Assembly (NCBI GenBank): GCA_036939975.1
Contig: JALLPB010000463.1
Location: 1 to 27,740, forward strand
DNA length: 27,740 nt
Reading direction: 5' to 3'
DNA from: Cyclostephanos tholiformis
Taxonomy: Eukaryota; Bacillariophyta; Thalassiosirophyceae; Thalassiosirales; Thalassiosiraceae
Part shown: positions 16,802 to 26,748 of the stretch, one piece after another
Layout of the letters: every line of letters begins with the position of its first letter
Numbering within the stretch: the stretch's first letter is position 1
The notes under the pieces: model-generated
Databases searched by the model: none
Told to the model about the DNA's origin: nothing
The model's input: the letters and a program-made list of their open reading frames with translations, nothing else
Position numbers and translations under genes: made by a program

Positions 16802-18019
16802 CTAAAAATCATTATCATCTCCCTCATTGCCAAAATTCTCCTCCATCAGCTCTGCTTCATCATCAGTCTCGTAATCACCAGGCTGAAGGTAGTACTGGCG
16901 AATTCTGTCGTAGCCATTAATATTAATCACTCGCTCGTATTCAGGTCCAAACACTTCCGATATCTGATTATGGCCAACTAACTCCGTTCTGAAATTATTC
17001 ACTAAAATGATGCACTCAATCACACGACGACGCTTCTCTTTATCAGATGGCAATCTTTTTTTGAAGCGCGGAAAGGTCCCTTGCAACCCACGCATTCCCC
17101 ACTCACTTGCTTGCCTGAGGGATGTGTATACATTCGACAGGCGGATCAAGTTATCCCTCACCAAGGAGTGCAATCGACGTGCGCTCCTTTCGGGAATTGG
17201 GCCAACAAGTATTCCAGTTGCATCGCCACTCCGTGGGAAGCCCTGATCCACACAAATTTTATAATCACCAATCCGCTCTTTAATATGAGAGAAAAAACGT
17301 GCTGTGAGTGTTCCATCCGACCAGCTCCCCGGAAAATTAATTGCACAAAAAAATACTTTGCCATCAGGACCAAATGCTAATACATTGTTCACCATCGTGT
17401 CACAATCATAGCCACAGTAATATGCATTCTGCTGGATTCTCTCGCTAGTCATCTCGGTTGCCAGCCCCAGTCCGTCCATAAAACCGATGACGTTGTCAAT
17501 TGTAGGTTCGCGCATCCTTATCATGTCTGCATACTCCCGCATTTTCTGCTCATTGGGGAAGCTTATCCTCGCAAACGGATGATAGCGCAAACGCTTCACT
17601 GTCATCCGAAGAATTTTTTTGAGAATACGAGAGCATGGTGAGGGGGTGATGCCAAAAATTAAACAAAGCCATTTAATTGTCATCTGGCTACCCAGATAAC
17701 ACAGCAACAGCCCCAACATCCCATCCGGTGGAAGTGACCATGGCCTCCCCCTGCGTCGCCTCCGAAGGCTGTGGCCAGGAGGTATTACAACATAGAGGAG
17801 GCGGTCAAAAGCCTCTCGCGTTAAGCCGGTGATGTGGAGAAAGGACGATGAGTCTCCCTCGTCATATAATTTACGCCACGGTGAGAGAGAAGGCGGGACC
17901 AACGCAGCACGAAGCAGGTAGGAACGAACACGAAGACTGTTGTGGTAGCATGCCAATAGGACCAGTGCCATCAGAACTTGAATCAACCTCCTCTTCCGAT
18001 GAGACAATATTGCGGCCAT
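16802..18019 (-). CDS. PIF/Harbinger DDE transposase
   Basis: A 405-residue uninterrupted protein with the DDE_4-type nuclease fold. The catalytic triad can be placed: Asp182 in IGFMDGLGL, Asp258 in CVDQGFP, and Glu306 in ASEWGMRG; the family-typical PGSWSDG precedes the second Asp. The N-terminal ~170 residues include a helix-turn-helix-like part (LCYLGSQMTIKWLCLIFGIT) common to the group, where transposase meets its partner. Length fits the family (about 350-450). The start at 18019 is the first ATG of the frame; the N-terminal residues MAAILSHRKRR are basic. The C-terminus is acidic. It would excise and reinsert the surrounding element at a 3-bp target with help from the Myb-like protein. 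No damage is visible. Confidence 0.92.
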   Translation of the reverse strand: MAAILSHRKRRLIQVLMALVLLACYHNSLRVRSYLLRAALVPPSLSPWRKLYDEGDSSSFLHITGLTREAFDRLLYVVIPPGHSLRRRRRGRPWSLPPDGMLGLLLCYLGSQMTIKWLCLIFGITPSPCSRILKKILRMTVKRLRYHPFARISFPNEQKMREYADMIRMREPTIDNVIGFMDGLGLATEMTSERIQQNAYYCGYDCDTMVNNVLAFGPDGKVFFCAINFPGSWSDGTLTARFFSHIKERIGDYKICVDQGFPRSGDATGILVGPIPERSARRLHSLVRDNLIRLSNVYTSLRQASEWGMRGLQGTFPRFKKRLPSDKEKRRRVIECIILVNNFRTELVGHNQISEVFGPEYERVININGYDRIRQYYLQPGDYETDDEAELMEENFGNEGDDNDF

Positions 18020-18208
18020 GGTGGTGTAGTTAGACTGTTGCCTCTTTTGGAGCGTCGGTGGAGCACATACGAAAGAATTAGTATCCTACGAACAAAAAGA
18101 ATAAAAAAGCTCAATTTTATTTACGGCACAAGAATTGAAACAAAGCAAATCTGGAACAACTATTCAGCGAGTCCAGATCTGGAACTATCGCTAGCAAAAA
18201 CCAAAAAA

Positions 18209-18226
18209 GAATTACGGCAGGCACCC
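18209..18226 (-). repeat. Right terminal inverted repeat of Harbinger element
   Basis: GAATTACGGCAGGCACCC, the exact inverse of the left repeat at 15397-15414. Confidence 0.92.
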
Positions 18227-18228
18227 AA

Positions 18229-18651
18229 TAGGAATCAATATTTCACAGATGTGTAAATATTCCACAGATGTGTAAATAATTTGCCATCGATGTGTAAATA
18301 TGCGAATCTGCGAGCATCTCTCAAAGATTTTTTTTACACAAAAATCTGCGAGAGATACCTACCAGAATCTGCGAGGGATTTGTGTAGAAAAATCTCAGCC
18401 CAAAATCAGTAAATAAAAATCACCCTTTTTTTCGATGAGGCGAAACGGCCAGCTTTCCCGCAACCTCCAGATAATTTCCGGATTTTTTTATAAAAATTTG
18501 TTGGGCCCACTGGGGATTTGCATGAAAAAGCATTAAAATACACTCAAAGTCGATTCTACAATAGGGCATATTCGATATTAGCTGCCACAGTTCCATGCCG
18601 CATACAGCAGCAGCATGCAGTGAATTTTAGATATGCAAGGAAAATCTTTTA
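18229..18651. repeat. 5' flank of the GPHR gene with short repeats
   Basis: Three copies of a ~19-bp unit ending GATGTGTAAAT (two with CACAGATGTGTAAAT) lie at 18241-18258, 18259-18277 and 18281-18299. Three copies of AATCTGCGAG lie at about 18305, 18343 and 18366. The rest is AT-rich. These could be promoter elements of the downstream gene or residue of an old element; I cannot tell. Confidence 0.6.
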
Positions 18652-19910
18652 ATGCAAAAACTCATCCAGAGAGGAAAAGACACCCGAACGATAGATAAAA
18701 CAAACATGCTAGATATCGTCGTCTTCGGCATCGCCGTTGCCATCACCAAGCGCATCGCCGACAAACACCCGTTACTCCCATCGTTCGCGTCGTCGTCGTC
18801 GTCCCCGTCGATGCGAATTAGTGCCGCGCCAACGAGGAGGAGGAGGAACGGCAACGATTACCACGACGACGACGACGACGACGACGACGTCCCCCCCCAC
18901 CCGTCGCGAACGACGCGACGAATATTCCGATTCACGCTGCTGATATCGCTACTTCTCCTTTCGCTGTCGATATTGGAGGCATCCCCCCCCAATTGGCTCG
19001 TCGTCGTTACCACTACTACCGCCGCCACCGCCACCACCACACAAAACGGGCGCGATATCGTCGGTCGTCGTTCGGACGATGACGCGTCGTCGACATTCGC
19101 GTACGCGTGCACGTTCGTCGCGTGGTACAGGGCATTGCTATGGACGATGTGCACGACGCTGCTCGTCGCGCATCCTCTATCGTTGTGCGCGGTGGTGGCG
19201 TCAGCGTTGCTTAGAATGGTCGTGCGGATTATGCAGCCGTTCTCGTCTCGACTACTATTTGCCGGGGGTGGTAAGTCGACGATATCGTCGAGGTCGCCGC
19301 CCATTCCATCATCGACGCGGACTCGACGAGCTCGGGTTACGGACCATCGCGCCATCGGGCCGATGTTGCTTTGTTGGACCGTCCTACGAATCGGGATCAG
19401 GTTCGTACTCGTGACGTTGTTGTGGCGCCTGATATTGCGCGGGATGCTGAGGGCGGTGATACCCCATCGAATCACGAGGAGGGCGGCCGAGGGCGACGGG
19501 GCAAACGGCGGTGGTGGCGGTAATGGAGGTCATGGACCGCGCCATCGCCGCTCGTGCATCGCGATTGGGATTATCGGATCGATCGTTGCGTTGATGGCGA
19601 CGACGATGACTTCCGTGTTTTACCCCCCCCCCCCGTCGTCGTCGTCGACATCACCGATCATTCCATCCCTGGCCACGTTGGTCTCGACCCTTTGCTTCGT
19701 CGGGACTGTGGTCGCATCCGTGCTCAATGGTTTCGGATGCGCCTCCCTGCCCCACGCGAATCTCGTCGGGATGCTCCTCGAATCCACGCCGCCGGGTCTG
19801 ATGTCGAAGGTCGAGGGGGATTTGGATTACGCGATCAAGGTCCTGGAGGAGAAGCGATGGCAGTTGGCGGACATTGCGACGCACCAGCGGCCACAGTCCT
19901 GGTACACGAT

Positions 19911-19941
<31 letters not shown>

Positions 19942-20793
19942 TCGTTCGTGTCCTTGTCTCCCACGGCGACGGCGATGACGACGGCCGAAATTCGCAAGGC
20001 GAGGAAAAAACTTGAGGAGGACATCGTCTACCTTACGAATTTAGTAGGGGACATGGAAGATGACCTAGGGGAAATGAAATCCTCGTCCCTACTGGCGTTG
20101 GAGGCACGGACTGCCGTTGGGCGCGTGCGCGGGATCTTGGGGGTGGTATTCTCGCTGGTGCTGATCGTACGGGTGATATTCGCGGCCGCATCCCTACTTG
20201 GTCCGATAAATAGAGGAGATCATCGCAACGACGACTCGACGCGTCATCGCGATCCGCTGACGAGCTTATTGCTACTACTAGTGGGACACAATTATATCGT
20301 AAGCGAGGAGCAGTACGAACGATGGAGTCAGGTGACTTCTCTTGTCCTCGCGGGCGCATTGACGACAACTCAGGTCAGTTCGTTCTTTCGCGTGATCGGC
20401 GCATTGGGAAGGAGGCTTAGTGGGATCTTCGCCGGGTATGCCCCATCGCTTAGAATAGCCGGTGTAGTTGAAGTTGCGAATGATCTGGCCGTATTGACTT
20501 CGTCGTTCATGATGGGCTGCTACTTCTTGGCTTGCGTCACTGTCATTAAAACGAGCCTTCCAATTGAATACCGAAGATCTTTTTCAACGGCCGTCGGTAG
20601 CTCGAATTTCAGCTATGTCAACAACAATGATCATGCGCGGCTGATTAATATGATATTCTTCGCATCGTCATGCATCTCTGCGATCACGCTGGCCAGCCTG
20701 TTTGGGATACAGCGCAACAATTCCGATAGGTATCGAAATGAATTCTCCCGGCTTTTGGATTGTTCGACATCATCTTTGCACTCATTAGCATAA
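18652..20793 (+). CDS. Golgi pH regulator (GPHR/GPR89) family membrane protein
   Basis: A single uninterrupted exon encodes 713 residues (695 if the ATG at 18706 is used, which directly starts a hydrophobic helix). Several N-terminal transmembrane helices are visible (FRFTLLISLLLLSLSILEA, LLCWTVLRIGIRFVLVTLLW, SCIAIGIIGSIVALMATTM, LVSTLCFVGTVVASVLNGFG). The conserved GFG element is at residues 360-362, followed by charged helical linkers (~380-405, ~444-475), then the C-terminal ABA_GPCR-type domain (VFSLVLIVRVIFAAASLLGP; VLAGALTTTQVSSFFRVIG; SLPIEYR at 635-641; a last helix FFASSCISAITLASLFGI). Family members are ~450-residue anion channels of Golgi/ER membranes that control luminal acidification; plant homologues GTG1/2 were proposed as ABA receptors, which is disputed. 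The extra length is low-complexity insertion: an Asp run (~71-78), poly-Pro/Ser and an 11-Ser run near residue 420. It converges on the next gene, 151 bases between stops. Confidence 0.85.
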
Positions 20794-20944
20794 AACAGAT
20801 GAGAGAAAAGTGAGCATTCGCTCGCAACAGAGGTAGCATGCTAAAGTGACATCACACACAATTACCGCATTAATATCTATTTTGTCAACGTTAACATTTT
20901 AAAAGAAAAAATAGAGTATTCGAGTAGCGAGTCCACCCACTACG

Positions 20945-23900
20945 CTAGATATGTGGACTTTGCTCATCCCATCGTTCTTCTACCATGTTAGTAGAAGCTC
21001 TGCATTCAAGAGCGGCGTATAATCTCGGCCCGTTTGCTTGCGAGGACCAGAGATCCAATCGAGCTCCACTGAGGACTTCATCAACTAATGTCAATATCAC
21101 ACGTGCAATCAAGTTGCCGATTTGGGACCGCAGGACCCCCCCCCCTACCTTGCGCTCGATCCATTCCAACCATCCATCTAGGAACGACAAGTTTTCGCTA
21201 ATATCAAGGGCGGTCGCCAAAACCGCCGACTCAAATTCAGCTTGTCGAGTCCTTCTGTGGTTTTGTCGGAAACCGCCGACCCCGATGTGTTGAATCATAT
21301 CAGCTTCCGTTATCGGCTTGAACGAGACGGTCAGGGCATGTCCGAGTAATTGCACCTGAAGCCCATCGGCAAAGTCCGAAATGACTGCAGTGGCCAAGGT
21401 GATGACGTTGCCGACCATCGCGCGTTGCCAATCAAGGGGAAAGAGCTTCAAGAGGGGTGCGCTGATTTGGCAATGCGAAATTAACGTCTCCACGACAGCA
21501 TCTCGCTGTATGAAAGCGTCATCGCTCAGATCGTGGCCATGGCGGCGGGTAGACGACCGATGTGATGAGTTTTTCCTCGACTTCCTCTTACTCCTCGCGC
21601 CCTTTTGAATCGCTGATTTTATTGCATCGTGGGCATAGTTAGTGCTATCCCTGCTCAGGGGACCGTATTTCATGACCGGCGGAAGGTCGGGATCTTGCTC
21701 GATGTACGTTCGGATGTCTGAGTGGGACAGTACATTGACACCGTGCAACCCGGATAGCATCTGGGCTAAGACCTTCATTACAGCCGAGCACACTCCTTGT
21801 GGATATAAAAATTCGAAACAGTGATGAGCAGTCGCATGACGTTATTTAGAACAAAAAACGCCGGTGTGGCACCGAGCCAACTATTCACCTTTGTACGCAG
21901 CGATTTCGATGGCTTCTCCCAACTTTTCGCCCAAGCTGCCTCCACCTAATCCCTGACGGAGCAGCCAGCTACCTCCGCCGCCTTTATTTCTACTCCAACT
22001 ATCCATCCCTCGCTCCAACCTATCCAGATTTTCGTAAAGCTTTCTTGCTCCGGCACCAGGTGTAAGCAAATCATCTCCCACTTCGTCATCGTCTATCCCG
22101 TCCTCAGTTTGACTTTGCCAGAGTTCCCTAAATGTTCAATATACACACTTACATGGTCAATCCTGACTCGTAATTTCAGATAAAACACCCATAATTCATC
22201 ACATTGTGAACCGATACTCACGTGTGATTTAGACGGATGAGCCTTCTTGAACTCACGAGCTCTCCGACTACAATAAGGTATCGAAGAGACGAGAAATTGA
22301 GTTAGAACTAAAGTAAAATCACAGTGCAACACATGCTTGTTTCCTCTCATAACAACGGTAAAAATCACTTTGAACAATCTTTGTCGTTGTGCAAAAAGGA
22401 TATATTTTTCTCTAGCACATCGTCTTGCAACCGGCGGCACGGTGGTGAGTTCAGAACCAAAGATGCACACATACCACTTTCGAGCCTCTCGGCCCGTAGA
22501 GAGGATGCGTGGAAGTGGAGTTCTGAACCATCCGCTCGGGGGGGATTGCAACGAGTGCATAAAAACCACGTCATCATCGGAAGGGGAACTTACTATATTC
22601 GTCAACTAGCTCAGGCGGGGGGAAATTGAATTCACGAGTAGTCCTCACGTCCCCGAACGTATGGTTAGTCGACGGATCATACTTCTTCGTGTAGTTGAAT
22701 AATGGATTTGGTGCGCACAACAGATCGTCTCTTTCGCATTGAAGCTCGAGCAATCGTTCGCTTCCCCGACGAACTAAGCGGTCGATTTCTTCGACCCGTT
22801 TGAGCCTCCGTCGCTCGATGGCATCTGGTGACGTATCCAGAGCTGGCACGACAACGTAATCGTAGACGACGTTGCCACGAGGACTCGGTGATTGCTGGCC
22901 TCTTCGAAATCCCCATCGCCTGCGATCCCTCCTCCTTGCATTTTGAACGCGCCGCCGAATTTTACGACTCGCGAATCGGCGCGCTAGAGTTTCAGCCTCC
23001 AATGCATTCACGTCGTGTATCCCAAGCTCCTCGTCGATCGAAATGACCGTGGAAGTCCTTCCGCTTATGGAATTTTCAAGACGAAGACGCGGGTGATCTT
23101 TAGTATACTGTTTGCCGCTGACGAAGCCATGTAGCCCCGTGGCCTTGGCCGCGGCTTTACGAACAGGTCGCAGCGCTCGCGATATTTTAAGGTCATCGGT
23201 GAGTGATGATAAGCCAATGGACGCGACGAGGTCAATTCCGACCCACTTCAACGGAAAGACCGGGTGATTGATGATTGAAGGATCAGTGATGGTATAATCA
23301 ACCAATTAAAGAGAAAAGGTAAACGAGAATCAAAAATTGACGAGGTGGAAAAGCTTACATATCCCGAAGAGGTGTAGTCCTTTCGGCTGTGAAGTTGAAG
23401 GTCATCGGAGTACTGTTGTGTAATCATATTATTCGTGTCATTCCGTGCACTAGTACCGTTCAGTGACACGATATTTGCATCGGCATCATACACCTCACCC
23501 TCCCCAGACAATTCGATTTTCGACGTCTTGCCCTGTTCCTTCGTATCGTCTCCATTACTAGTTTCGACGGATGACGACGATGGGAACAAGCGCCGCGTGG
23601 GAGGAGGCACGACGAAGGCCGTCGAAGGCCTCGTTCCAACAAGCGGCCTCTCCGGCGACGAATGCATTTCGGAATAATCCGACTCATCAAAATCAATGCC
23701 GTCGGTCGATACGGCCGTGATCTCCGCCGTTGTTGCCATTGTTATTTCCTCCTCCCCCGCCCGAAATCGCCCCCCCTGCGAACCTCCCTCCATTGCCCCG
23801 CGCGTGGCTACCATCGCCGCCGCGCTGCTCCCCCCCCCCCCGCCCCCCCTTCCATCGGGTCCGTGCGGCATCCTGTGCGCTATGCTGGTTATGTCGGGCG

Positions 23901-24462
23901 CGGCACCCCCCGCATCGTCGTCGTCGTCGTCGTCGTCATCTTCCGATCCCGCCGGATAACGTAACCACGACAGGAATGAGCAGTACGCTCGATTCAAACG
24001 ATGGGATATTCCGCCTTCGTCCGGCCGATGCGGTACGTCGCATTCGTCGGCGCGCGACGACGACGGTGACGTGCGCATCGCGGCCGCATCGTCGCCATCC
24101 TCGCCGTCGGAATAATAATGGGAAGTGACGTTCACGGGCAAACCCTCGTCGTCTTCCCCGTCGTCGTAGGACGCCTCCCCGCTCCCACCCCCGAGGAGGG
24201 AAATGATCCTCTCCCGTGACCATACCACGTCCCTCGTCGTACCCCCTGTCGTACCATCTGTCCTCGTGGTGACTACTACTCGCACGGGGAGGGCGATGTC
24301 AGTCGTCTCCCTCCACGACGACGACGACGACGACGGTGTAAAAATCAGACCGCTCGATCGAATTTCCATCCCAACATCGTAATACTCTCCATCATCGCCG
24401 CAATGTATAATTCCGCAGTCGGCAATGATGATGCCATGCGATGACCGAAATTGCGACCGCAA

Positions 24463-24509
<47 letters not shown>

Positions 24510-24690
24510 ATCCCACGTCATCGCGATGTCGTCGAGACGATTCGACGGAAGCGACCACCAAGACGGGGAGGAGAAAACGGCAGTTCGTGCCAATGACGGG
24601 GACGACGCGACGGCAAAGGAGGAGGATGGCGATGCGGAGCCCACCGCGGTGGCGGCAGCGACGATGACCTCGCGCGCTTGCGTCGTCCAT
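20945..24690 (-). CDS. Unrecognised six-exon protein with signal/anchor and His15 run
   Basis: I propose exons 23359-24690, 22594-23245, 22475-22522, 22222-22259, 21889-22102 and 20945-21795, joined by GT-AG introns of 113, 71, 215, 119 and 93 bp. Phases agree at every junction, giving about 1,044 residues. The donors GTAAGC (23358), GTAAGT (22593), GTGAGT (22221) and GTGAAT (21888) are visible; the 48-bp exon three is the least certain. The N-terminus has a hydrophobic segment (RFLLPVLVVASVES) followed by His62-His76. Exon one is otherwise disordered (Asp, Ser, Gly runs). Exon two reads KWVGIDLVASIGLSSLTDDL and an Arg-rich stretch (ASRKIRRRVQNARRRDRRR). The last exon looks globular (LLKLFPLDWQRAMVGNVITL, FADGLQVQLLGHALTVSFKP, LRSQIGNLIARVILTLVDEV). 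No known domain recognised; entry to the secretory pathway is inferred from the N-terminus. Confidence 0.65.
24463..24507 (-). repeat. (ATG/CAT)15 trinucleotide repeat coding poly-His
   Basis: Fifteen uninterrupted ATG units on the + strand read as fifteen CAT (His) codons in the first exon of the reverse-strand gene. Such a pure tract is likely to vary in length between alleles. Confidence 0.9.
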
Positions 24691-25075
24691 CGCCTTCGTT
24701 CATTGAAAGCGCCCGAGGATGAGAAGAGCGACGCTGGGTGTCCCCCCCTTCCTGCCTCCGTCCATCATCGGTGTGTACTCTCTAAAAAATGATACAACGA
24801 CTTGGCGGGTCAGTGAATTCTGACGACTGGACACTCTCTCCCCCGGGAGTGTGCAGCGAAATTTGTTCCCTGGGGTGTTGAAGCCAGAGAGAATTCGTCT
24901 GTCCTCCCAATGAGAAGAAACGAGAATAGAGTGGTTGTATTTTTTTTTATACCGCAGATCGCAAAATCGCAGGTTCGCTCAGACAGGGGGTTTGTCCGAA
25001 GGTTGAAGTTGGCAACTGTCGTAGCGTGCGAACTTGCGTTCCCACGTGCGTTCTGAGCTGAAGTTTTGCTTTTTT

Positions 25076-25103
25076 GGACCGCAAAACGCGCGTTTTGCGG
25101 TCC
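25076..25103. repeat. Perfect 28-bp palindrome inside the inverted-repeat element
   Basis: Each arm is GGACCGCAAAACGC, joined to its exact reverse complement with no spacer. The arm shares an ACCGCA...CGCAAAA vocabulary with the terminal repeats (ACCGCAGATCGCAAAA), suggesting a common protein-binding word. Confidence 0.92.
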
Positions 25104-25188
25104 GTTCTGCGATCCAAAAATTTGTCGTAGGAATTAGTATTTTTTAGGTTGCGTGGAGAAAAAAGAGCCTCAGAGAGTCATTTTCACT

Positions 25189-25262
25189 GCCGTCTCCTCC
25201 TCCTCCGCAAGGTTCTAAATATTGGGGGAGGCCGTCTCCTCCTCCGCGAGGTTCTAAATATT
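25189..25262. repeat. Direct repeat, ~33 bp, twice
   Basis: GCCGTCTCCTCCTCC, then GC(A/G)AGGTTCTAAATATT, occurs at about 25189-25223 and 25231-25261, one copy having an extra TCC. It is part of the interior of the long-inverted-repeat element. Confidence 0.75.
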
Positions 25263-25678
25263 TACCCCACATCTCACACAACATAACACATAAATCCGTC
25301 CACGTCCAGCCGCATAATACTCACCTGGCGACGTGCTGCTTGGTGCTGTTATCACTGAATGTGCGGGGGGTAATTTTATTATATACTCCTAGTATTAATT
25401 TACATCTGATCTGCGATCTGCGGCCCAATTCTCTACAACCTCTTTCTGGGCTGGTCGGTGTCCCAGACTGCTTCCCCCTCTGACGTCACAAGACAACAAA
25501 GAAGAGTCTCACTAAGCGAACCTGCGATTTTGCGATCTGCGGTATAAAAAAAATACAACCAGTCTATTATTACCCCTGCCGGGAAACCCCAATCACTCCC
25601 GCTTTTTTCTGATTTTTTTCCACATGCCACATAGAACCCGGCCATGGCCACGGAACATTGTTTTTGAAAGGTAAATAA

Positions 25679-25966
25679 ATGCCCATTATCTCGGCAACTG
25701 CTCATCCAGTTGGACTGCCGGTTGCACCATTTGACGGGGGGTTTTATTGTGCTTCCGCCCATATCCAATTCGTTGGTGTGCTGCGCGCCGCCGTCTCTAA
25801 ATATTTGATTTACTACAGCTGGCATCGGGGGGGGTGGACTCACCTCCAAAAAACGATGGGGATTCCCAATATATTGGTAACCGGTGGTCGAATGCGCCCA
25901 CCAGTTGCACCAGTCAATGAGGGTTTTTATTGCGCATCTGCCAATACCTTATTCGTACACTTCTAA
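25679..25966 (+). repeat. Duplicated segment, 183-bp offset; doubtful open frame
   Basis: A ~40-bp segment beginning GTTGCACCA and including GGGKTTTTATTGYGC occurs at about 25721 and 25904. The 95-codon open frame across it therefore repeats a peptide, PVAPFDGGFYCASA and PVAPVNEGFYCASA. There is no start context, known domain or splice evidence. I read it as a diverged DNA duplication; a real repeat protein is possible but less likely. Confidence 0.5.
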
Positions 25967-26044
25967 CATGTCGTTCCTTCGATATACTCTAATTACAACC
26001 ACCCGGATTGGGGGGGTCTCAGTTTACTTTGATTTACTACTCAC

Positions 26045-26425
26045 CTATTAGCTGTCCATACACACACATGTCAAGTATAGGATAGAGGTCCTTTTTGAAG
26101 GATTGCCATATTGCATGGAATGTACGCAGCATTACTGTGGAATGTTTGAACTCCTTCATCGTGGATATAGCAGACTGAAAAGGCTCATATTCTGCCTTGT
26201 TCTCATCGGTAGTACAAGGCAATTCATTGAACACACATTGGATGAATACAAATGAGGGAAGGCCAATTTGTAGATAGTATGAAACACCCACTTCTGTGGC
26301 AATGGAATAATGGTGAGATTGACAGGAAGTTTATCACCAGATGCAGAGCGAACAGCAACAACAAATAATTCATTTTTGTCACAATTTGTTCCTAAATCAT
26401 GAATACAAGACAGAACAACATGTAA
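26045..26425 (-). pseudogene. Probable MULE-type transposase fragment
   Basis: Two reverse-strand stretches look like protein: IHDLGTNCDKNELFVVAVRS with DKLPVNLTIIPLPQ (about 26300-26405), then, one frame over, TTDENKAEYEPFQSAISTMK and MLRTFHAIWQSFKKDLYPIL (about 26070-26215). A D...E.. block followed by a (C/R)-T-F-H-A-x-W segment and FKK resembles the core of Mutator-like transposases, where Cys-x-x-His is usual; here the Cys position is Arg. The frame break near 26300 and that substitution suggest decay. The frame meets a GTGAGT donor at 26044-26039, so it was probably one exon of a longer gene. The family call is from memory of similar sequences. Confidence 0.4.
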
Positions 26426-26748
26426 AATTTAGGTTATAACAATTTCATACAAGACAAGTGCAAATATTCCAAATTGAATAACTACAAATTACCGATTTAC
26501 AGAATTGAATACAAAGAAAGCGAGTTACCGCACCCCAATGCTTGACACTGCCTGGCCTAGTACCCACGCAGTGTAAGCCACCATGCCCACTCCCATCTAG
26601 TTTTGAAGCAATAGTACCAAGTTAAAACCGGCGGGCATCGCCTTGCCTTGCCGCCCTCGCTGTATACTACCAAAGCAGATCGGTGCATGGTTGTCGATAA
26701 AAAAAATAAAAAACGACAAAAATTCCAATTTCTACGTAGGAATCAATT
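26426..26748. other. AT-rich stretch, no gene seen
   Basis: Mostly AT-rich sequence with a GC-richer patch at 26530-26670. A GGTAAC-type donor on the reverse strand lies near 26525, so a small exon of the neighbouring relic may extend here, but I cannot support one. Confidence 0.4.

Larger units (their letters stand above)
15396..18228. mobile_element. PIF/Harbinger DNA transposon, apparently complete
   Basis: The element is bounded by inverted repeats (15397-15414 and 18209-18226) and contains both genes expected of the superfamily: a Myb/SANT-like protein and a DDE transposase, here convergent with 96 bases between stops. TAG lies at 15393-15395 and at 18229-18231, a candidate 3-bp target duplication, as this superfamily makes; one end carries an extra A/T so the exact boundary is uncertain by a base. 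Subterminal copies of GTTCCAGATYTG occur at both ends (around 15514 and 15577 on the left; 18140-18185 on the right in inverse) and AGCGAGTCCAGATC occurs near both ends in the same orientation (15473-15486, 18166-18179). No stop or frameshift interrupts either gene, so it may still be mobile. Confidence 0.88.
24925..25568. mobile_element. Non-autonomous element with ~54-bp terminal inverted repeats
   Basis: The left end, 24925-24979, reads AATAGAGTGGTTGTAT, a T run, then ATACCGCAGATCGCAAAATC and GCAGGTTCGCT. The right end, 25515-25568, is its inverse, differing only in the length of the A/T run and one base next to AATAGA. The 644-bp element has no coding capacity. It holds the palindrome at 25076-25103 and a direct repeat at 25189-25262. 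Long inverted repeats suit a MULE or foldback type, but I could not define a target duplication, so the superfamily is open. The open reverse frame 25433-25849 runs across its end and is judged a shadow. Confidence 0.82.

Noticed and set aside
19554..20024. Overlapping frames on both strands inside the GPHR gene (Val, Asp, Gly runs)
   Set aside because: They arise from the TCG/GAC repeat read out of frame; the GPHR frame has the conserved motifs.
22131..22170. 14-nt micro-exon (TCAGGATTGACCAT) in the reverse-strand gene
   Set aside because: Phases fit, but it would need a 25-nt intron next to it, too short for spliceosomal introns in such organisms. A single 119-bp intron with acceptor at 22103 also keeps phase.
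25433..25849. 138-codon reverse frame
   Set aside because: It runs from outside the long-inverted-repeat element through its terminal repeat, with no start context or motif.
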